From Pseudoxanthomonas koreensis (GTDB taxonomy: Bacteria > Pseudomonadota > Gammaproteobacteria > Xanthomonadales > Xanthomonadaceae): a stretch of 64,000 nt of DNA. Positions 49,596-62,529 of the stretch are shown here, piece after piece; within the stretch, counting starts at the first letter, position 1, and each line of letters begins with the position of its first letter. The stretch is from the NCBI RefSeq assembly GCF_010093225.1, contig NZ_PDWM01000010.1, positions 1 to 64,000 on the forward strand. The letters are read 5' to 3'. Below the pieces are notes generated by a model. That model was not told the DNA's origin. It made no database searches and was given only the letters and a program-made list of their open reading frames with translations. Both the position numbers and the translations under genes were made by a program.

Positions 49596-50731
49596 TCGAT
49601 CGCGTGCTGCGCCCGCTGGCGCCCGTTGCGCTGCTGCTGGCGCTGGCCGCCTGCGCCGGCACCCCCGGGCCGGCGGCGACGCCGCCTGGCGGCACGCCGG
49701 TGGCCGGCATGGCCGGTGCCACGGAAGTGGCGACCGGACCGGAGTCAGCCGCTTCCTCGTCCTTGCCGCCGGCGGGTGAGGGCGGCACTGTTGCCGCCAC
49801 TGCGACGGAAGTTGGCGCCGGTGTCGAAGGCCCTGCCGATGCGGGTGCCGCCGCGGGTCCGGACGATGGTTCCGCTGCCATCGCAGCGGAGCCTCCGGCG
49901 GGCGCGGAAGCCGCCACCGCTTCCGGCGCGCCCACCGCGGCCGAGGACGACTACGCCGCGCTCTACGGCGAGGCGCCACCACTTGCGGATCCGGCCGTGG
50001 ACACCGCCCCGGCCGCGGTCGCCTACGACCCGTGGGAGCCGATGAACCGCGGCATCCACGCCTTCAACAACATGGTCGACCGCGCCGTGGCCCGGCCGAT
50101 CGCCCGCGCCTACGTGGCGGTGGTGCCGCAGCCGGTGCGGCTGGGCGTGACCAACTTCTTCGACAACCTGTCCTCGCCGCTGACCTTCGTCAACCAGGTG
50201 CTGCAGGGCCGGCCGCGCGACGCGGTGCAGACCGTGGGCCGGTTCCTGGTCAACTCCACGCTGGGCATCGGCGGCGTGTTCGACCCCGCCAGCGACCTGA
50301 AGATGAAGCGGCGCAGCGAGGATTTCGGCCAGACCCTGGGCATCTGGGGCTGGCGCAGTTCGCGCTACGTGGAGCTGCCGTTCTTCGGCCCGCGCACCCT
50401 GCGCGACGTGATGGGCCTGGCCGGCGACGCGCCGCTGTCGATGACGCCGCGGATCGAGGAAGACAAGGTACGCATCGCCCTGCAGGGCCTGCAGCTGGTG
50501 GACACCCGCGCCCAGCTGCTGGCGCTGGACGCGCTGCGCGACGCGGCGCCGGACGAATACGCGATCACCCGCGACGCCTGGCTCAAGCGCCGCACCTTCC
50601 AGATCGAGAGCGACCGCCGCAACCGGTCGCAGGACGGCGACCTTCCCGACTACCTGCGCGAAGAGGAAGAGGAAGAACGCAATCCGACCGTGCCGGCGAA
50701 CGCGATGCCGATCCCGGTGACGGTGCCGTAA
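49592..50731 (+). CDS. mlaA: Outer-membrane lipoprotein MlaA (VacJ) with a long linker
   Basis: MlaA sits in the outer membrane and removes mislocated phospholipid from the outer leaflet. The 379-aa protein has lipobox LALAAC (Cys21) and, from Asp146, a full MlaA domain: DPWEPMNRGIHAFNN, VPQPVRLGVTNFFDNL, NQVLQGRPRDAVQT and FGQTLGIWGW. The stretch between (22-145) is an Ala/Gly/Glu/Pro-rich, low-complexity linker of about 120 residues, far longer than in E. coli (251 aa in total). GTG start overlaps the mlaB stop. In E. coli mlaA is unlinked; here it closes the operon. Confidence 0.94.
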   Translation: MIDRVLRPLAPVALLLALAACAGTPGPAATPPGGTPVAGMAGATEVATGPESAASSSLPPAGEGGTVAATATEVGAGVEGPADAGAAAGPDDGSAAIAAEPPAGAEAATASGAPTAAEDDYAALYGEAPPLADPAVDTAPAAVAYDPWEPMNRGIHAFNNMVDRAVARPIARAYVAVVPQPVRLGVTNFFDNLSSPLTFVNQVLQGRPRDAVQTVGRFLVNSTLGIGGVFDPASDLKMKRRSEDFGQTLGIWGWRSSRYVELPFFGPRTLRDVMGLAGDAPLSMTPRIEEDKVRIALQGLQLVDTRAQLLALDALRDAAPDEYAITRDAWLKRRTFQIESDRRNRSQDGDLPDYLREEEEEERNPTVPANAMPIPVTVP

Positions 50732-50816
50732 CCGCCGCGCACGTGCGCATGCCGGATTCGCCGCCGCCCACGCCGGCGCCGATGCCATAACGCCGCGAAG
50801 CGCGTGCATGCCCTTT

Positions 50817-50950
50817 GTAGGAGCCCACTTCAGGGGGCGACCCGATGCGGCAGGTCGAAGCCACGCATGAACGCGCACCCATCCGGAGGATGTGCGTTGA
50901 ACACCGCGTATCCAGGCGTTGCCAGGTCGCCCCCTGAAGTGGGCTCCTAC
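50817..50950. repeat. Composite nested inverted repeat, copy F
   Basis: The outer arms are the CACTTCAGG subtype. The inner arms are TGAACGCGCA and TGCGTTGAA around ATCCGGAG. It lies between the convergent mlaA and rmuC genes and supplies the rmuC TAG stop (50947-50949). Confidence 0.88.
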
Positions 50951-52332
50951 AGGGGGTCTTCTTCGGGGTCGGGGTCGTCGGGGAGCGGGTCGCCGAGCAG
51001 GGCTTGCGCCTGTTCCTGGCCCAGCGTCTCCACCCCGCGCAGGCGGCGCTCGATGGTGCGGGTCTTGCGGCTGGCGTCGCCCAGGCTCTTGCCGACGGTG
51101 TTGATCTGCTTCTCGGCCCGCTCCAGGATCCCGGAGAACTTGCCGAACTCGCTCTTCACCGCGCCCAGCAGCGCCCACACCTCGCTGGAACGCTGCTCGA
51201 TGGCCAGGGTGCGAAAGCCCATCTGCAGGCTGTTGAGCAGCGCCGTCACCGTGGTCGGCCCGGCCACCACCACGCGATGCTCGCGCTGCAGCGCATCGGT
51301 CAGCCCCGGGCGGCGGATGGCTTCGGCGTACAGGCCTTCGGTGGGCAGGAACATCACCGCGAAATCGGTGGAGTGCGGTGGCGCGATGTACTTGTCGCAG
51401 ATGGACTTCGCCTGGACCCGGATCGCGCGCTCGAGCTGGGCGCCGCTGGTGCGCACCAGTTCCTGGTCGCCCTGTTCCTGCGCGTCGAGCAGGCGCTCGT
51501 AGTCCTCGCGCGGGAACTTGGCGTCGATCGGCAGCCACACCGGCGCATCGGCCTGGCCGCGGCCGGGCAGGCGCACCGCGAAATCGACCATCTCGCCACC
51601 CTCGGGACGGATCTTCACCCCGCGTGCGTACTGCTCGGCGGTGAGGGTCTGCTCGAGGATGTTCTCCAGCTGCACCTCGCCCCAGCCGCCACGGGTCTTG
51701 ACGTTGGCCAGCACGCGCTTGAGGTCGCCGACCCCGGTGGCCAGCTGCTGCATCTCGCCCAGCCCGCGCTGCACCTGCTCCAGCCGCTCGGACACCAGCT
51801 TGAACGAGGAATCCAGGCGCGTGGTCAGCGTGCTCTGCAGCTTCTCGTCCACGGTCTCGCGCATCTTCTCCAGCTTCTGCGCGTTGTCGGCCTGCAGCGC
51901 GCGCAGCTGCTGTTCGAGGGTGGCGCGCATCTCGCCGATGCGCTGCTCGTTGCGCTGGGTCAGCTCGCGCAGCTGGGTGGAAAGGTTCCCGCTGGAGCGC
52001 TGTTGCGACTCGGCCGATTCCAGCCGGTGCTTGCGCGCGTCCTCGGTGAGGGTGTCGCGCAGGGTGTCCAGGCGGGCGTCGGTGCGGGTGCCCAGGTCGG
52101 CCAGGTTGCGCGCGAAGGCGTCGATGCGCTGGCCCTGGGTGGAGGCCAGGCCGTCCAGCTGCTGGCGCAGTTCCAGGCGGCCGTCGCGCTGCTCGGCGCG
52201 CAAGGCCTCCTCCAGCTGCGCCCGCACCCGCTCCAGCGCGGCCTCCGGGCGGCGCAGCAGCAACGCCAGCAGGAAGGCCAGGACCGCCAGCAGCAGGCCG
52301 GCGACCAGATAGAGCAGGGCGGTATCGGTCAT
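50947..52332 (-). CDS. rmuC: RmuC-type DNA recombination protein
   Basis: The 461-aa protein has one N-terminal membrane segment (about 5-27), a coiled coil at about 28-200 and a C-terminal nuclease-like RmuC domain (GGWGEVQLENILEQTL, DFAVRLPG, WLPIDAKFPREDYERL, VMFLPTEGLYAEA). RmuC limits inversions at short inverted repeats in E. coli, which may matter in a genome with so many palindromes. Its last codon and TAG stop lie at the edge of repeat copy F, so the original C-terminus may have been altered by the insertion. Confidence 0.92.
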   Translation of the reverse strand: MTDTALLYLVAGLLLAVLAFLLALLLRRPEAALERVRAQLEEALRAEQRDGRLELRQQLDGLASTQGQRIDAFARNLADLGTRTDARLDTLRDTLTEDARKHRLESAESQQRSSGNLSTQLRELTQRNEQRIGEMRATLEQQLRALQADNAQKLEKMRETVDEKLQSTLTTRLDSSFKLVSERLEQVQRGLGEMQQLATGVGDLKRVLANVKTRGGWGEVQLENILEQTLTAEQYARGVKIRPEGGEMVDFAVRLPGRGQADAPVWLPIDAKFPREDYERLLDAQEQGDQELVRTSGAQLERAIRVQAKSICDKYIAPPHSTDFAVMFLPTEGLYAEAIRRPGLTDALQREHRVVVAGPTTVTALLNSLQMGFRTLAIEQRSSEVWALLGAVKSEFGKFSGILERAEKQINTVGKSLGDASRKTRTIERRLRGVETLGQEQAQALLGDPLPDDPDPEEDPL

Positions 52333-52429
52333 GCGGACAGTCTAGCGGGGGCGGTCGCAGGGGTCGCGACCGGAGGCTGCGCCCGGCCATTCACGCGGCC
52401 CCAAGGCCGGCCGGGCCAGACTTGGCGGC

Positions 52430-52798
52430 ATGGGCACCAGCACGCGCCACCCCATCCACCTCAAGCGCGCCTACGAAGAGCCGGCGCCGGGCGACGGCCA
52501 GCGCCTGCTGGTGGACGGGCTGTGGCCGCGCGGGGTGTCGAAGGAGAACCTCGCGGCGGAGGCCTGGCTCAAGGCGCTGGCCCCCAGCACCGCGCTGCGC
52601 AAGTGGTTCGACCATGATCCGGCACGCTGGGACACCTTCCGCGCCCGTTACTTCGAAGAGCTGGAGGCCAAGCCAGAGGCCCTGGCACAGCTGCGTGCCT
52701 ACCGCGCGCGCGGTCCGGTAACCCTGCTTTACGCCGCCCGCGACGAAGAGCACAACAACGCGGTGGCGTTGCGCGACTACCTGCTGCGCGGACGGTGA
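52430..52798 (+). CDS. DUF488-family protein
   Basis: The 122-aa protein matches the YeaO-like branch of DUF488: LKRAYEEPAPGDGQRLLVDG, LWPRGVSKE, WLKALAPSTALRKWFDHDP and VTLLYAARDEEHNNAVALRDYL. No enzymatic role is established for the family. It starts 97 bp from the divergent rmuC start. About 165 bp separate it from putP, with nothing recognisable. Confidence 0.9.
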   Translation: MGTSTRHPIHLKRAYEEPAPGDGQRLLVDGLWPRGVSKENLAAEAWLKALAPSTALRKWFDHDPARWDTFRARYFEELEAKPEALAQLRAYRARGPVTLLYAARDEEHNNAVALRDYLLRGR

Positions 52799-52963
52799 CG
52801 CGCCGGATGCGGCGAACCACGGTGCGGCGCAGATTGCCAGACGCACGCACTGGCACTTAGGCTGCGCCGGCCGGGCATTTTCCCGGCCATGTCACCGCCG
52901 CCGTCCGCGCACCGGAACAGATCCGCGCGCGACGGCCGCACCACCGCCAGCCCCGGGATCCCG

Positions 52964-54451
52964 ATGACCGCCAGCACGCCGCTGCTCCTCACCTTCTGCG
53001 CCTACCTGCTGCTGATGGTCGGCATCGGCTTCGCCGCCTGGCGCCGCACCCGCACCTTCGACGACTACATCCTCGGCGGGCGCTCGCTGGGCAGCTTCGT
53101 GACCGCGCTGGCGGCCGGCGCCTCGGACATGAGCGGCTGGCTGATGATGGGCCTGCCGGGCGCGCTGTACCTGAGCGGCGCGTCGGAAGCGTGGATCGCG
53201 GTCGGCCTGGTCATCGGCGCCTGGTGCAACTGGCGCTGGGTCGCCGGGCCGCTGCGCGTCTACACCGAGCGCACCGAGAACGCGCTGACCCTGCCGGACT
53301 ACTTCACCCACCGCTTCGAGGATGGCAGCCGCCTGCTGCGGATCCTCTCGGCGCTGGTGATCCTGGTGTTCTTCACCATCTACTGCGCCTCGGGCATTGT
53401 CGCCGGCGCGCGGCTGTTCGAGAGCCTGCTCGGGATCCCGTACGCGCAGGCGATGTTCTGGGGCGCCGCGGTGACGATCATCTACACCTTCGTCGGCGGC
53501 TTCCTGGCGGTCAGCTGGACCGACACCATCCAGGCCTCGCTGATGATCTTCGCGCTGCTGCTGGTGCCGGTGTTCGCGATCACCGGTGCCGGCGGCCCGT
53601 CGCAGGCGATGGTCCTGATCGAGCAGGTCGATCCGTCGCGCCTGCACTGGATCGGTGCCGGCGGCGCGATCGCCGTGGTGTCGGCCCTGGCCTGGGGGCT
53701 GGGCTATTTCGGCCAGCCGCACATCCTGGCGCGATTCATGGCCGCCGGCAGCCTGGCCACGATCCCGCGCGCGCGCCGCATCGCCATGACCTGGATGACC
53801 CTGTGCCTGGCCGGCGCGGTGGCAACAGGTTTCTTCGGCATCGCCTGGTTCGCCGCCCATCCGGAGGTGGCCGGTCCGGTGAACGCCAATCCGGAGCGGG
53901 TGTTCATCGCGCTGTCGGAACTGCTTTTCAACCCGTGGATCGCCGGCGTGCTGCTGTCGGCGATCCTGGCCGCGATCATGAGCACGCTGTCGGCGCAGCT
54001 GCTGGTGTGCTCGAGCGCGCTGACCGAAGACTTCTACCGCGGCCTGTTGCGGCCGAAGGCCTCGCATCGCGAACTGGTGTGGTTCAGCCGCTCGATGGTG
54101 CTGGCCGTGGCGCTGCTGGCGATCTGGATCGCACGCGACCCGGAAAGCCGCGTGCTCGGCCTGGTGGCCTATGCCTGGGCCGGGTTCGGCGCCGCGTTCG
54201 GCCCGGTCGTGCTGCTGTCGGTGTTCTGGAAGCGGATGACCCGCAACGGCGCGCTGGCCGGCGTGGTCGTCGGCGCGCTGACGGTGGTGCTGTGGAAGCA
54301 GACCGGCAGCGCGCTGTACGAGATCGTGCCGGGCTTCATCGCGGCCACCGTGGCGATCGTGGTCGTCAGCCTGCTCGGCAAGGCGCCCTCGGCGCCGGTG
54401 CAGGCCCGCCACGAGCAGGTGCGGGCCACGCTGCGCGAGAACGGGTACTGA
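52964..54451 (+). CDS. putP: Sodium/proline symporter
   Basis: The 495-aa inner-membrane protein (E. coli PutP 502 aa) has about thirteen segments of the SSS family. FDDYILGGRSLGSFVTALAAG, ASDMSGWLMMGLPGALYLSG, GFLAVSWTDTIQASLMI and GQPHILARFMAA are close to PutP and include the Na-site region. It imports proline with Na, for nutrition or osmoprotection. ATG 52964 is chosen; an upstream in-frame ATG at 52889 would add a basic, non-hydrophobic leader. putA is not nearby. Confidence 0.93.
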   Translation: MTASTPLLLTFCAYLLLMVGIGFAAWRRTRTFDDYILGGRSLGSFVTALAAGASDMSGWLMMGLPGALYLSGASEAWIAVGLVIGAWCNWRWVAGPLRVYTERTENALTLPDYFTHRFEDGSRLLRILSALVILVFFTIYCASGIVAGARLFESLLGIPYAQAMFWGAAVTIIYTFVGGFLAVSWTDTIQASLMIFALLLVPVFAITGAGGPSQAMVLIEQVDPSRLHWIGAGGAIAVVSALAWGLGYFGQPHILARFMAAGSLATIPRARRIAMTWMTLCLAGAVATGFFGIAWFAAHPEVAGPVNANPERVFIALSELLFNPWIAGVLLSAILAAIMSTLSAQLLVCSSALTEDFYRGLLRPKASHRELVWFSRSMVLAVALLAIWIARDPESRVLGLVAYAWAGFGAAFGPVVLLSVFWKRMTRNGALAGVVVGALTVVLWKQTGSALYEIVPGFIAATVAIVVVSLLGKAPSAPVQARHEQVRATLRENGY

Positions 54452-58093
<3,642 letters not shown>

Positions 58094-58115
58094 CCCCCTC
58101 GCGGTTACGCCCCCT

Positions 58116-58247
58116 GTAGGAGCCCACTTCAGGGGGCGACCCGACGCCGTCGGGATACGCCACGTTCAACGCGACGTCTCCGGACCGGTTGCGTTGAACA
58201 CCGCTTCACCCAGCTCCATCGGGTCGCCCCCTGAAGTGGGCTCCTAC
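58116..58247. repeat. Composite nested inverted repeat, copy G
   Basis: This is the most regular copy. The outer arms are the CACTTCAGG subtype. The inner arms are GTTCAACGCG and TGCGTTGAAC around CTCCGGAC. It lies between icd and aceK, where its folded form could affect co-transcription. Confidence 0.9.
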
Positions 58248-58279
58248 AGGAAAGGGGCGGCAGCGCCTAAGATCGGGCC

Positions 58280-59989
58280 ATGCCCAACGCCGCCGCCATC
58301 GCCGCGCTGATCCGCGACGCCTTCGACGACTACAACGCGCGCTTCGCCGCGACCAGCCGCCGTGCACGCGGACGCTTCGAGGCGCGCGACTGGGCCGGCG
58401 CGCGCGCCGACGCGGCCGAGCGCCTGGACCTGTACGACGCCTGCATCGACGAATGCAGCCGGCGCCTGGCCGCGCAGCTGGACACGCAGGCCCACGACCG
58501 TGCGCTGTGGAGCGCGGTGCGCGACGCGTTCGCCACGCTCGTGGCCGGCGCCATCGACGGCGAGCTGTACAAGACCTTCTACAACACCCTGACCCGGCGC
58601 TTCTTCCGCACCCGCGGCGTGGACCCGGCGATCGAGTTCGTGGCCCTGGACATCGAGCCCACCGACGCGATCACCCGCCCGGTGGCGCGGCACGCCTACG
58701 CGGTGTCCGAATCGCGACCGACCGACGCCTTCATCCGCGTGCTGGAAAACCAGCGCTTCGACGCGCCCTGGGCGCACCGCACCCGCTGCGCGGCGGCGAT
58801 CGCGGTGCGCCTGCAGGACGACCTTGCGCACTGGGGCGAGCACCCGGTGCGCGGGATCGAGCTGCTGGACACCGTGTTCTTCCGCGAGCGCCGCGCCTAC
58901 CTGGTCGGGCGCGTGTTCGGCGAGCACCGCTTCTCGCCCTGCGTGATAGCGCTGGTGAACGGCACCGACGGCATCCGCGCCGAAGCGGTGCTGACCCGCC
59001 GCGCCGACGTGGCCCAGCTGTTCGGCGTATCGCGCAGCTACTTCCAGGCGGATTTGCCGACGGTGGGCGATGCGGTGGTGTTCCTGCGCTCGCTGCTGCC
59101 GCACAAGCCGATCGACGAGCTCTACACCGTGCTCGGCCGCGCCAAGCAGGGCAAGACCGAGCGCTACCGCAGCTTCTTCCGCTACTTCCACGCCCATCCG
59201 GCCGAGCGGCTGGTGCGCGCCGAAGGCACGCCGGGCATGGTCATGGCGGTGTTCACCCTGCCCGGGCAACCGCTGGTGTTCAAGGTGATCCGCGACCGCT
59301 TCGCCTGGCCGAAGACGACCACGCGCGAGGAAGTGGAGGCGCAGTACGAGCGCGTATTCCGCCTCGACCGGGTCGGGCGCCTGCTCGATGCGCAGCCGTT
59401 CCGCCACCTGCGCTTCCCGCGCGAGCGCTTCGAACCTTCGCTGCTGGCCGAACTGCGCGACAGCTGCGCGGCCAGCCTGGCCGAGGACGGCGACGACATC
59501 GTGCTGCGGCTGTGCTACGTGCAGCGCCGGCTGCGGCCACTGGACCTGTACCTGCGCGAGCAGACGCCCGAAGGCGCGCATGCGGCGGCACTGGACTACG
59601 GCCAGGCGATCGTCGACCTGGCCCGCAACGACATCTTTCCCGGCGACATGCTGCTGAAGAATTTCGGCGTCTCGCGCCACCGCAAGGTGGTGTTCTACGA
59701 CTACGACGAGATCATGCCGGTCAGCGGATGCCACTTCCGCGAGTGGCCGCAGCCGGCCAGCTTCGAGGAGCAGATGGCGGCCGAGCCGTGGTTCCACGTT
59801 GCGCCCGGCGACGTGTTCCCGGAACGCTTCGCCCAGTTCATGGGCCTGCCGGCGCCGCTGGCCGCGGCGCTGGCGACCGTGCACGGCCAGCTGTTCCGGC
59901 CGCAGTGGTGGCGGCAGCTGCAGGCGCAGCTACGCGACGGCGAATGGCCGGACATGCCGCCGTACCCGGAAGCCTTGAAACTGGCGTAG
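58280..59989 (+). CDS. aceK: Isocitrate dehydrogenase kinase/phosphatase
   Basis: AceK phosphorylates and dephosphorylates IDH to direct isocitrate to the glyoxylate shunt. The 569-aa protein (E. coli 578) has the N-terminal regulatory helical domain and the kinase-like C-terminal half: ATP-site [20 protein letters not shown], then catalytic [18 protein letters not shown] and metal Asp in YDYDEIMPV. In E. coli the substrate is the dimeric IDH; here the neighbour is the monomeric type. TAAGAT at 58268-58273 is a possible -10 that would give a nearly leaderless mRNA. Confidence 0.95.
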   Translation: MPNAAAIAALIRDAFDDYNARFAATSRRARGRFEARDWAGARADAAERLDLYDACIDECSRRLAAQLDTQAHDRALWSAVRDAFATLVAGAIDGELYKTFYNTLTRRFFRTRGVDPAIEFVALDIEPTDAITRPVARHAYAVSESRPTDAFIRVLENQRFDAPWAHRTRCAAAIAVRLQDDLAHWGEHPVRGIELLDTVFFRERRAYLVGRVFGEHRFSPCVIALVNGTDGIRAEAVLTRRADVAQLFGVSRSYFQADLPTVGDAVVFLRSLLPHKPIDELYTVLGRAKQGKTERYRSFFRYFHAHPAERLVRAEGTPGMVMAVFTLPGQPLVFKVIRDRFAWPKTTTREEVEAQYERVFRLDRVGRLLDAQPFRHLRFPRERFEPSLLAELRDSCAASLAEDGDDIVLRLCYVQRRLRPLDLYLREQTPEGAHAAALDYGQAIVDLARNDIFPGDMLLKNFGVSRHRKVVFYDYDEIMPVSGCHFREWPQPASFEEQMAAEPWFHVAPGDVFPERFAQFMGLPAPLAAALATVHGQLFRPQWWRQLQAQLRDGEWPDMPPYPEALKLA

Positions 59990-60009
59990 AGCACGGCGGA
60001 CGCATTCCT

Positions 60010-60139
60010 GTAGGAGCTCCCTTCAGGGGCGACCCGACGCCGCAGGAACAACGCCGCGCTGAACGCGCACTTCCGGCGATTGTCGTGTTGACCGTCGTAT
60101 CCCCGACGCCTTCGGGTCGCCCCTGAAGGGAGCTCCTAC
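60010..60139. repeat. Composite nested inverted repeat, copy H (CTCCCTTCAGG arm subtype)
   Basis: Both outer arms have GTAGGAGCTCCCTTCAGGGG then CGACC, a third arm subtype, changed on both sides together so that pairing is kept. The inner arms are CTGAACGCG and CGTGTTGAC around TTCCGGCG. It lies between aceK and the exported methyltransferase-like gene. Confidence 0.87.
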
Positions 60140-60195
60140 AGGAAGGGCCGGACGCGCGTGCTAGGCTCGCGCCACGTCCGCACCGGAGACCCGAG

Positions 60196-61059
60196 ATGAT
60201 CCGTACCCCGATGTCCTTCGCCTCCCTGCTCGCCATCGCCCTCGCCGCCGCGGTACCGGGCGCGGATGCCGCCAAGCCCGCCGACGCCGCCACCGTGCCC
60301 GCACCCGATGCCACGCTGCAGGCCGCCATCGACGGCAGCTGGCGCGACCCGGCCAACACCGCGCGCGACCAGTACCGGCATCCCGGGCAGACCCTGGCGT
60401 TCTTCGGCATCAAGCCGGACATGACCGTGGTCGAGATCTCCCCCGGCGGCGGCTGGTATGCGGAGATCCTGGCGCCGTACCTGAAGGAGCACGGCAAGTA
60501 CGCAGCGGCGATCGTCGATCCGGCGGCCTACGAGGCCGGCCGCCAGCGCGACTACTACCAGAAGGGCAAGGACGGGCTGGCGAAGAAGTTCGCCGACGCG
60601 CCGGCGCAGTTCGACCAGGCCACCGTCGTCGCCTACGACCCGAAGGCGCCGTCGTTCGGCGCGCCGGGCTCGGCCGACATGGTGGTGACCTTCCGCAACG
60701 TGCACAACTGGCGCGGCGCGGGCCAGGCCGAGGGCATGTTCAAGGGCTTCTACGACGTACTCAAGCCCGGCGGCGTGCTCGGCCTGGCCGAGCACCGCGC
60801 CAAGGGCGACGTGCCGGCCGACGACAAGAGCGGCTACGTCGGCCAGGACCAGGTGATCGCGATGGCCGAGGCCGCCGGCTTCAAGCTGGACGCCACCAGC
60901 GAAGTCAACGCCAACCCGCGCGACACCAAGGACCACCCCAACGGCGTGTGGACCCTGCCGCCATCCAACAACCACCCCGAAGCCGAACGCGCGAAGTATC
61001 AGGCGATCGGCGAAAGCGACCGGATGACGCTGCGCTTCGTGAAGCCGCGCGGGGAATGA
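60196..61059 (+). CDS. Exported class I methyltransferase-fold protein
   Basis: The 287-aa protein begins with a signal peptide (about 1-25, ending GADA-A). The mature part has a SAM-binding-like motif I ([17 protein letters not shown]), an acidic strand (AAAIVDP) and GVLGLAEHR with a DxKxG region, like a family of secreted methyltransferase-like proteins common in xanthomonads. SAM is not expected in the periplasm, so either the protein is not exported, or it uses the fold for another task. The ATG at 60196 is close after repeat H. No operon partner. Confidence 0.8.
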   Translation: MIRTPMSFASLLAIALAAAVPGADAAKPADAATVPAPDATLQAAIDGSWRDPANTARDQYRHPGQTLAFFGIKPDMTVVEISPGGGWYAEILAPYLKEHGKYAAAIVDPAAYEAGRQRDYYQKGKDGLAKKFADAPAQFDQATVVAYDPKAPSFGAPGSADMVVTFRNVHNWRGAGQAEGMFKGFYDVLKPGGVLGLAEHRAKGDVPADDKSGYVGQDQVIAMAEAAGFKLDATSEVNANPRDTKDHPNGVWTLPPSNNHPEAERAKYQAIGESDRMTLRFVKPRGE

Positions 61060-61240
61060 AGTGAAGAGTGGGGGGTGTGGGCCGCCGCCGCGGCCCCGCG
61101 CCCTTGAAGCCACCGCGGCTCCCCCGCGCCCCCATGACGACCGGCTTCGATCCGTACATGCAGCCGCGGCCACCCGCGGCCACGGCCTGGACCCGGAACG
61201 GTCCGGTGGCCCTCGGCCTGGTCGCCACGCCCGCCCACGC

Positions 61241-61798
61241 ATGCTGATCGCCTTCAACAAACCTTATGGCGTGCTGTGCCAGTTCACCGACCGCAGCGTG
61301 CCGCCGCGGCCGACCCTGGCCGGCTTCGGCCTGCCGCCCGGCGTGTACGCGGCCGGGCGCCTGGACCACGACAGCGAAGGGCTGCTGCTGCTTACCGACG
61401 ACGGCGCGCTCGCGCACCGGCTCACCGATCCGCGCCACAAACAGGCCAAGACCTACTGGGTGCAGGTGGAGGGCGATCCGCGGCCGGAACAGCTGCAGGC
61501 GTTGCGGCAGGGCGTGCAGCTCAACGATGGTCCGACCCTGCCGGCGAAGGTCGGCCGGCTCGATCCGGCGCCGGCACTGTGGCCGCGCGATCCGCCGGTG
61601 CGTTACCGCAAGACCGTACCCGATGCCTGGCTGGAGATCGTCATCACCGAAGGCCGCAACCGCCAGGTGCGGCGCATGACCGCGGCGGTGGGCCTGCCGA
61701 CGCTGCGGCTGGTGCGCGTGGCGATGGGTAGCCACTCGCTCGGCCCGGCGGGCGACACCGGACACTGGCTGCAACCCGGCCAGTGGCGCCTTTTGTAG
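61241..61798 (+). CDS. rluE: 23S rRNA pseudouridine synthase, RluE type
   Basis: The 185-aa protein is of the RsuA/RluE group without the S4 domain. It has [12 protein letters not shown] at the start, catalytic Asp42 in [23 protein letters not shown] and [10 protein letters not shown]. RluE of E. coli makes pseudouridine 2457 in 23S rRNA. ATG 61241 gives [10 protein letters not shown]; upstream the frame is open but not family-like. Its TAG stop (61796-61798) is the TAG in the GTAG head of repeat copy I. Confidence 0.92.
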   Translation: MLIAFNKPYGVLCQFTDRSVPPRPTLAGFGLPPGVYAAGRLDHDSEGLLLLTDDGALAHRLTDPRHKQAKTYWVQVEGDPRPEQLQALRQGVQLNDGPTLPAKVGRLDPAPALWPRDPPVRYRKTVPDAWLEIVITEGRNRQVRRMTAAVGLPTLRLVRVAMGSHSLGPAGDTGHWLQPGQWRLL

Positions 61799-61927
61799 GA
61801 GCCCACTTCAGGGGGCGACCTAGTGGCAACGAAACACGCTGCGTTCAACGCGGCCGCTCCGGAAATCACGCGTTCAACGCAGCAGCCTTCAGACGGCATC
61901 GGGTCGCCCCCTGAAGTGGCCTCCTAC
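61795..61927. repeat. Composite nested inverted repeat, copy I
   Basis: The outer arms are the CACTTCAGG subtype, with one mismatch on the right (GTGGCCTCC for GTGGGCTCC). The inner arm is GTTCAACGCGG and its partner is CGCGTTCAACGC, around CTCCGGAA. It supplies the stop of rluE and lies between convergent genes. Confidence 0.86.
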
Positions 61928-61965
61928 AGGTGAAGCCGACGGCAGCAGAATCGCCCGCCGAGGCT

Positions 61966-62346
61966 TCAGGCCCTGGTCGAGGTCCGGCGCGTGCGCGTGG
62001 TGCGGCTGCGCGTGGCGGTGCCGCCGGCTTCGCGCGGGATCCGCAGTGATTCGCCGTCGATCGGCTGCTGCAGGTCGCGCTCGCGCTTCTTGCGGTACAG
62101 CACGTAGGCCAGCACGCCGGCACCGACCACCGCCGCGGCGGTGGCCACCGCCACCGGATGGCGCCGCACCGTGCCGCGGGCCACGCTGAAACCGGCCTTG
62201 GCCGCGCCCAGCGCCGCGCCGGTCCTGATCCACTGCTCGGCGCCGACGCCGGCATCGCGCAGGCTCGCGCCGGCATGGCGCAACCCGGCGCCGGCGTGCC
62301 CGGCCAGTTCCAGGGCGCGGTCGGAAATGATGGTCAGCTTGCTCAT
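61966..62346 (-). CDS. Small membrane protein with a basic tail
   Basis: I do not recognise a firm family. The 126-aa protein has one hydrophobic segment at about residues 66-84 (AVATAAAVVGAGVLAYVLY) followed by a positive run YRKKRERD, and ends with about 20 residues made mostly of Thr, Arg and Ser. The layout (soluble amphipathic N-terminus, single anchor, basic stop-transfer) is like small DUF883- or YqjD-type stress proteins that associate with ribosomes, but the match is by layout only. ATG at 62346 has a GGGGA site upstream. Confidence 0.65.
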   Translation of the reverse strand: MSKLTIISDRALELAGHAGAGLRHAGASLRDAGVGAEQWIRTGAALGAAKAGFSVARGTVRRHPVAVATAAAVVGAGVLAYVLYRKKRERDLQQPIDGESLRIPREAGGTATRSRTTRTRRTSTRA

Positions 62347-62529
62347 AGGAAATCCCCGGGAGGAGGGTGGGAGGCATCGCCAGTGTCGGCGATGGCATGT
62401 GGACGATACGTCAGCGGCGGCGGCGGCAGGCCGCGAGCCGGGTGCGGCGATGGCCGCGGTTCATCCGGCAGCGCAAGGCAGGTCTTGGGAGTCCCGGAGC
62501 CTGGCACCGTCGCCACGGGTTGCGGTGCT

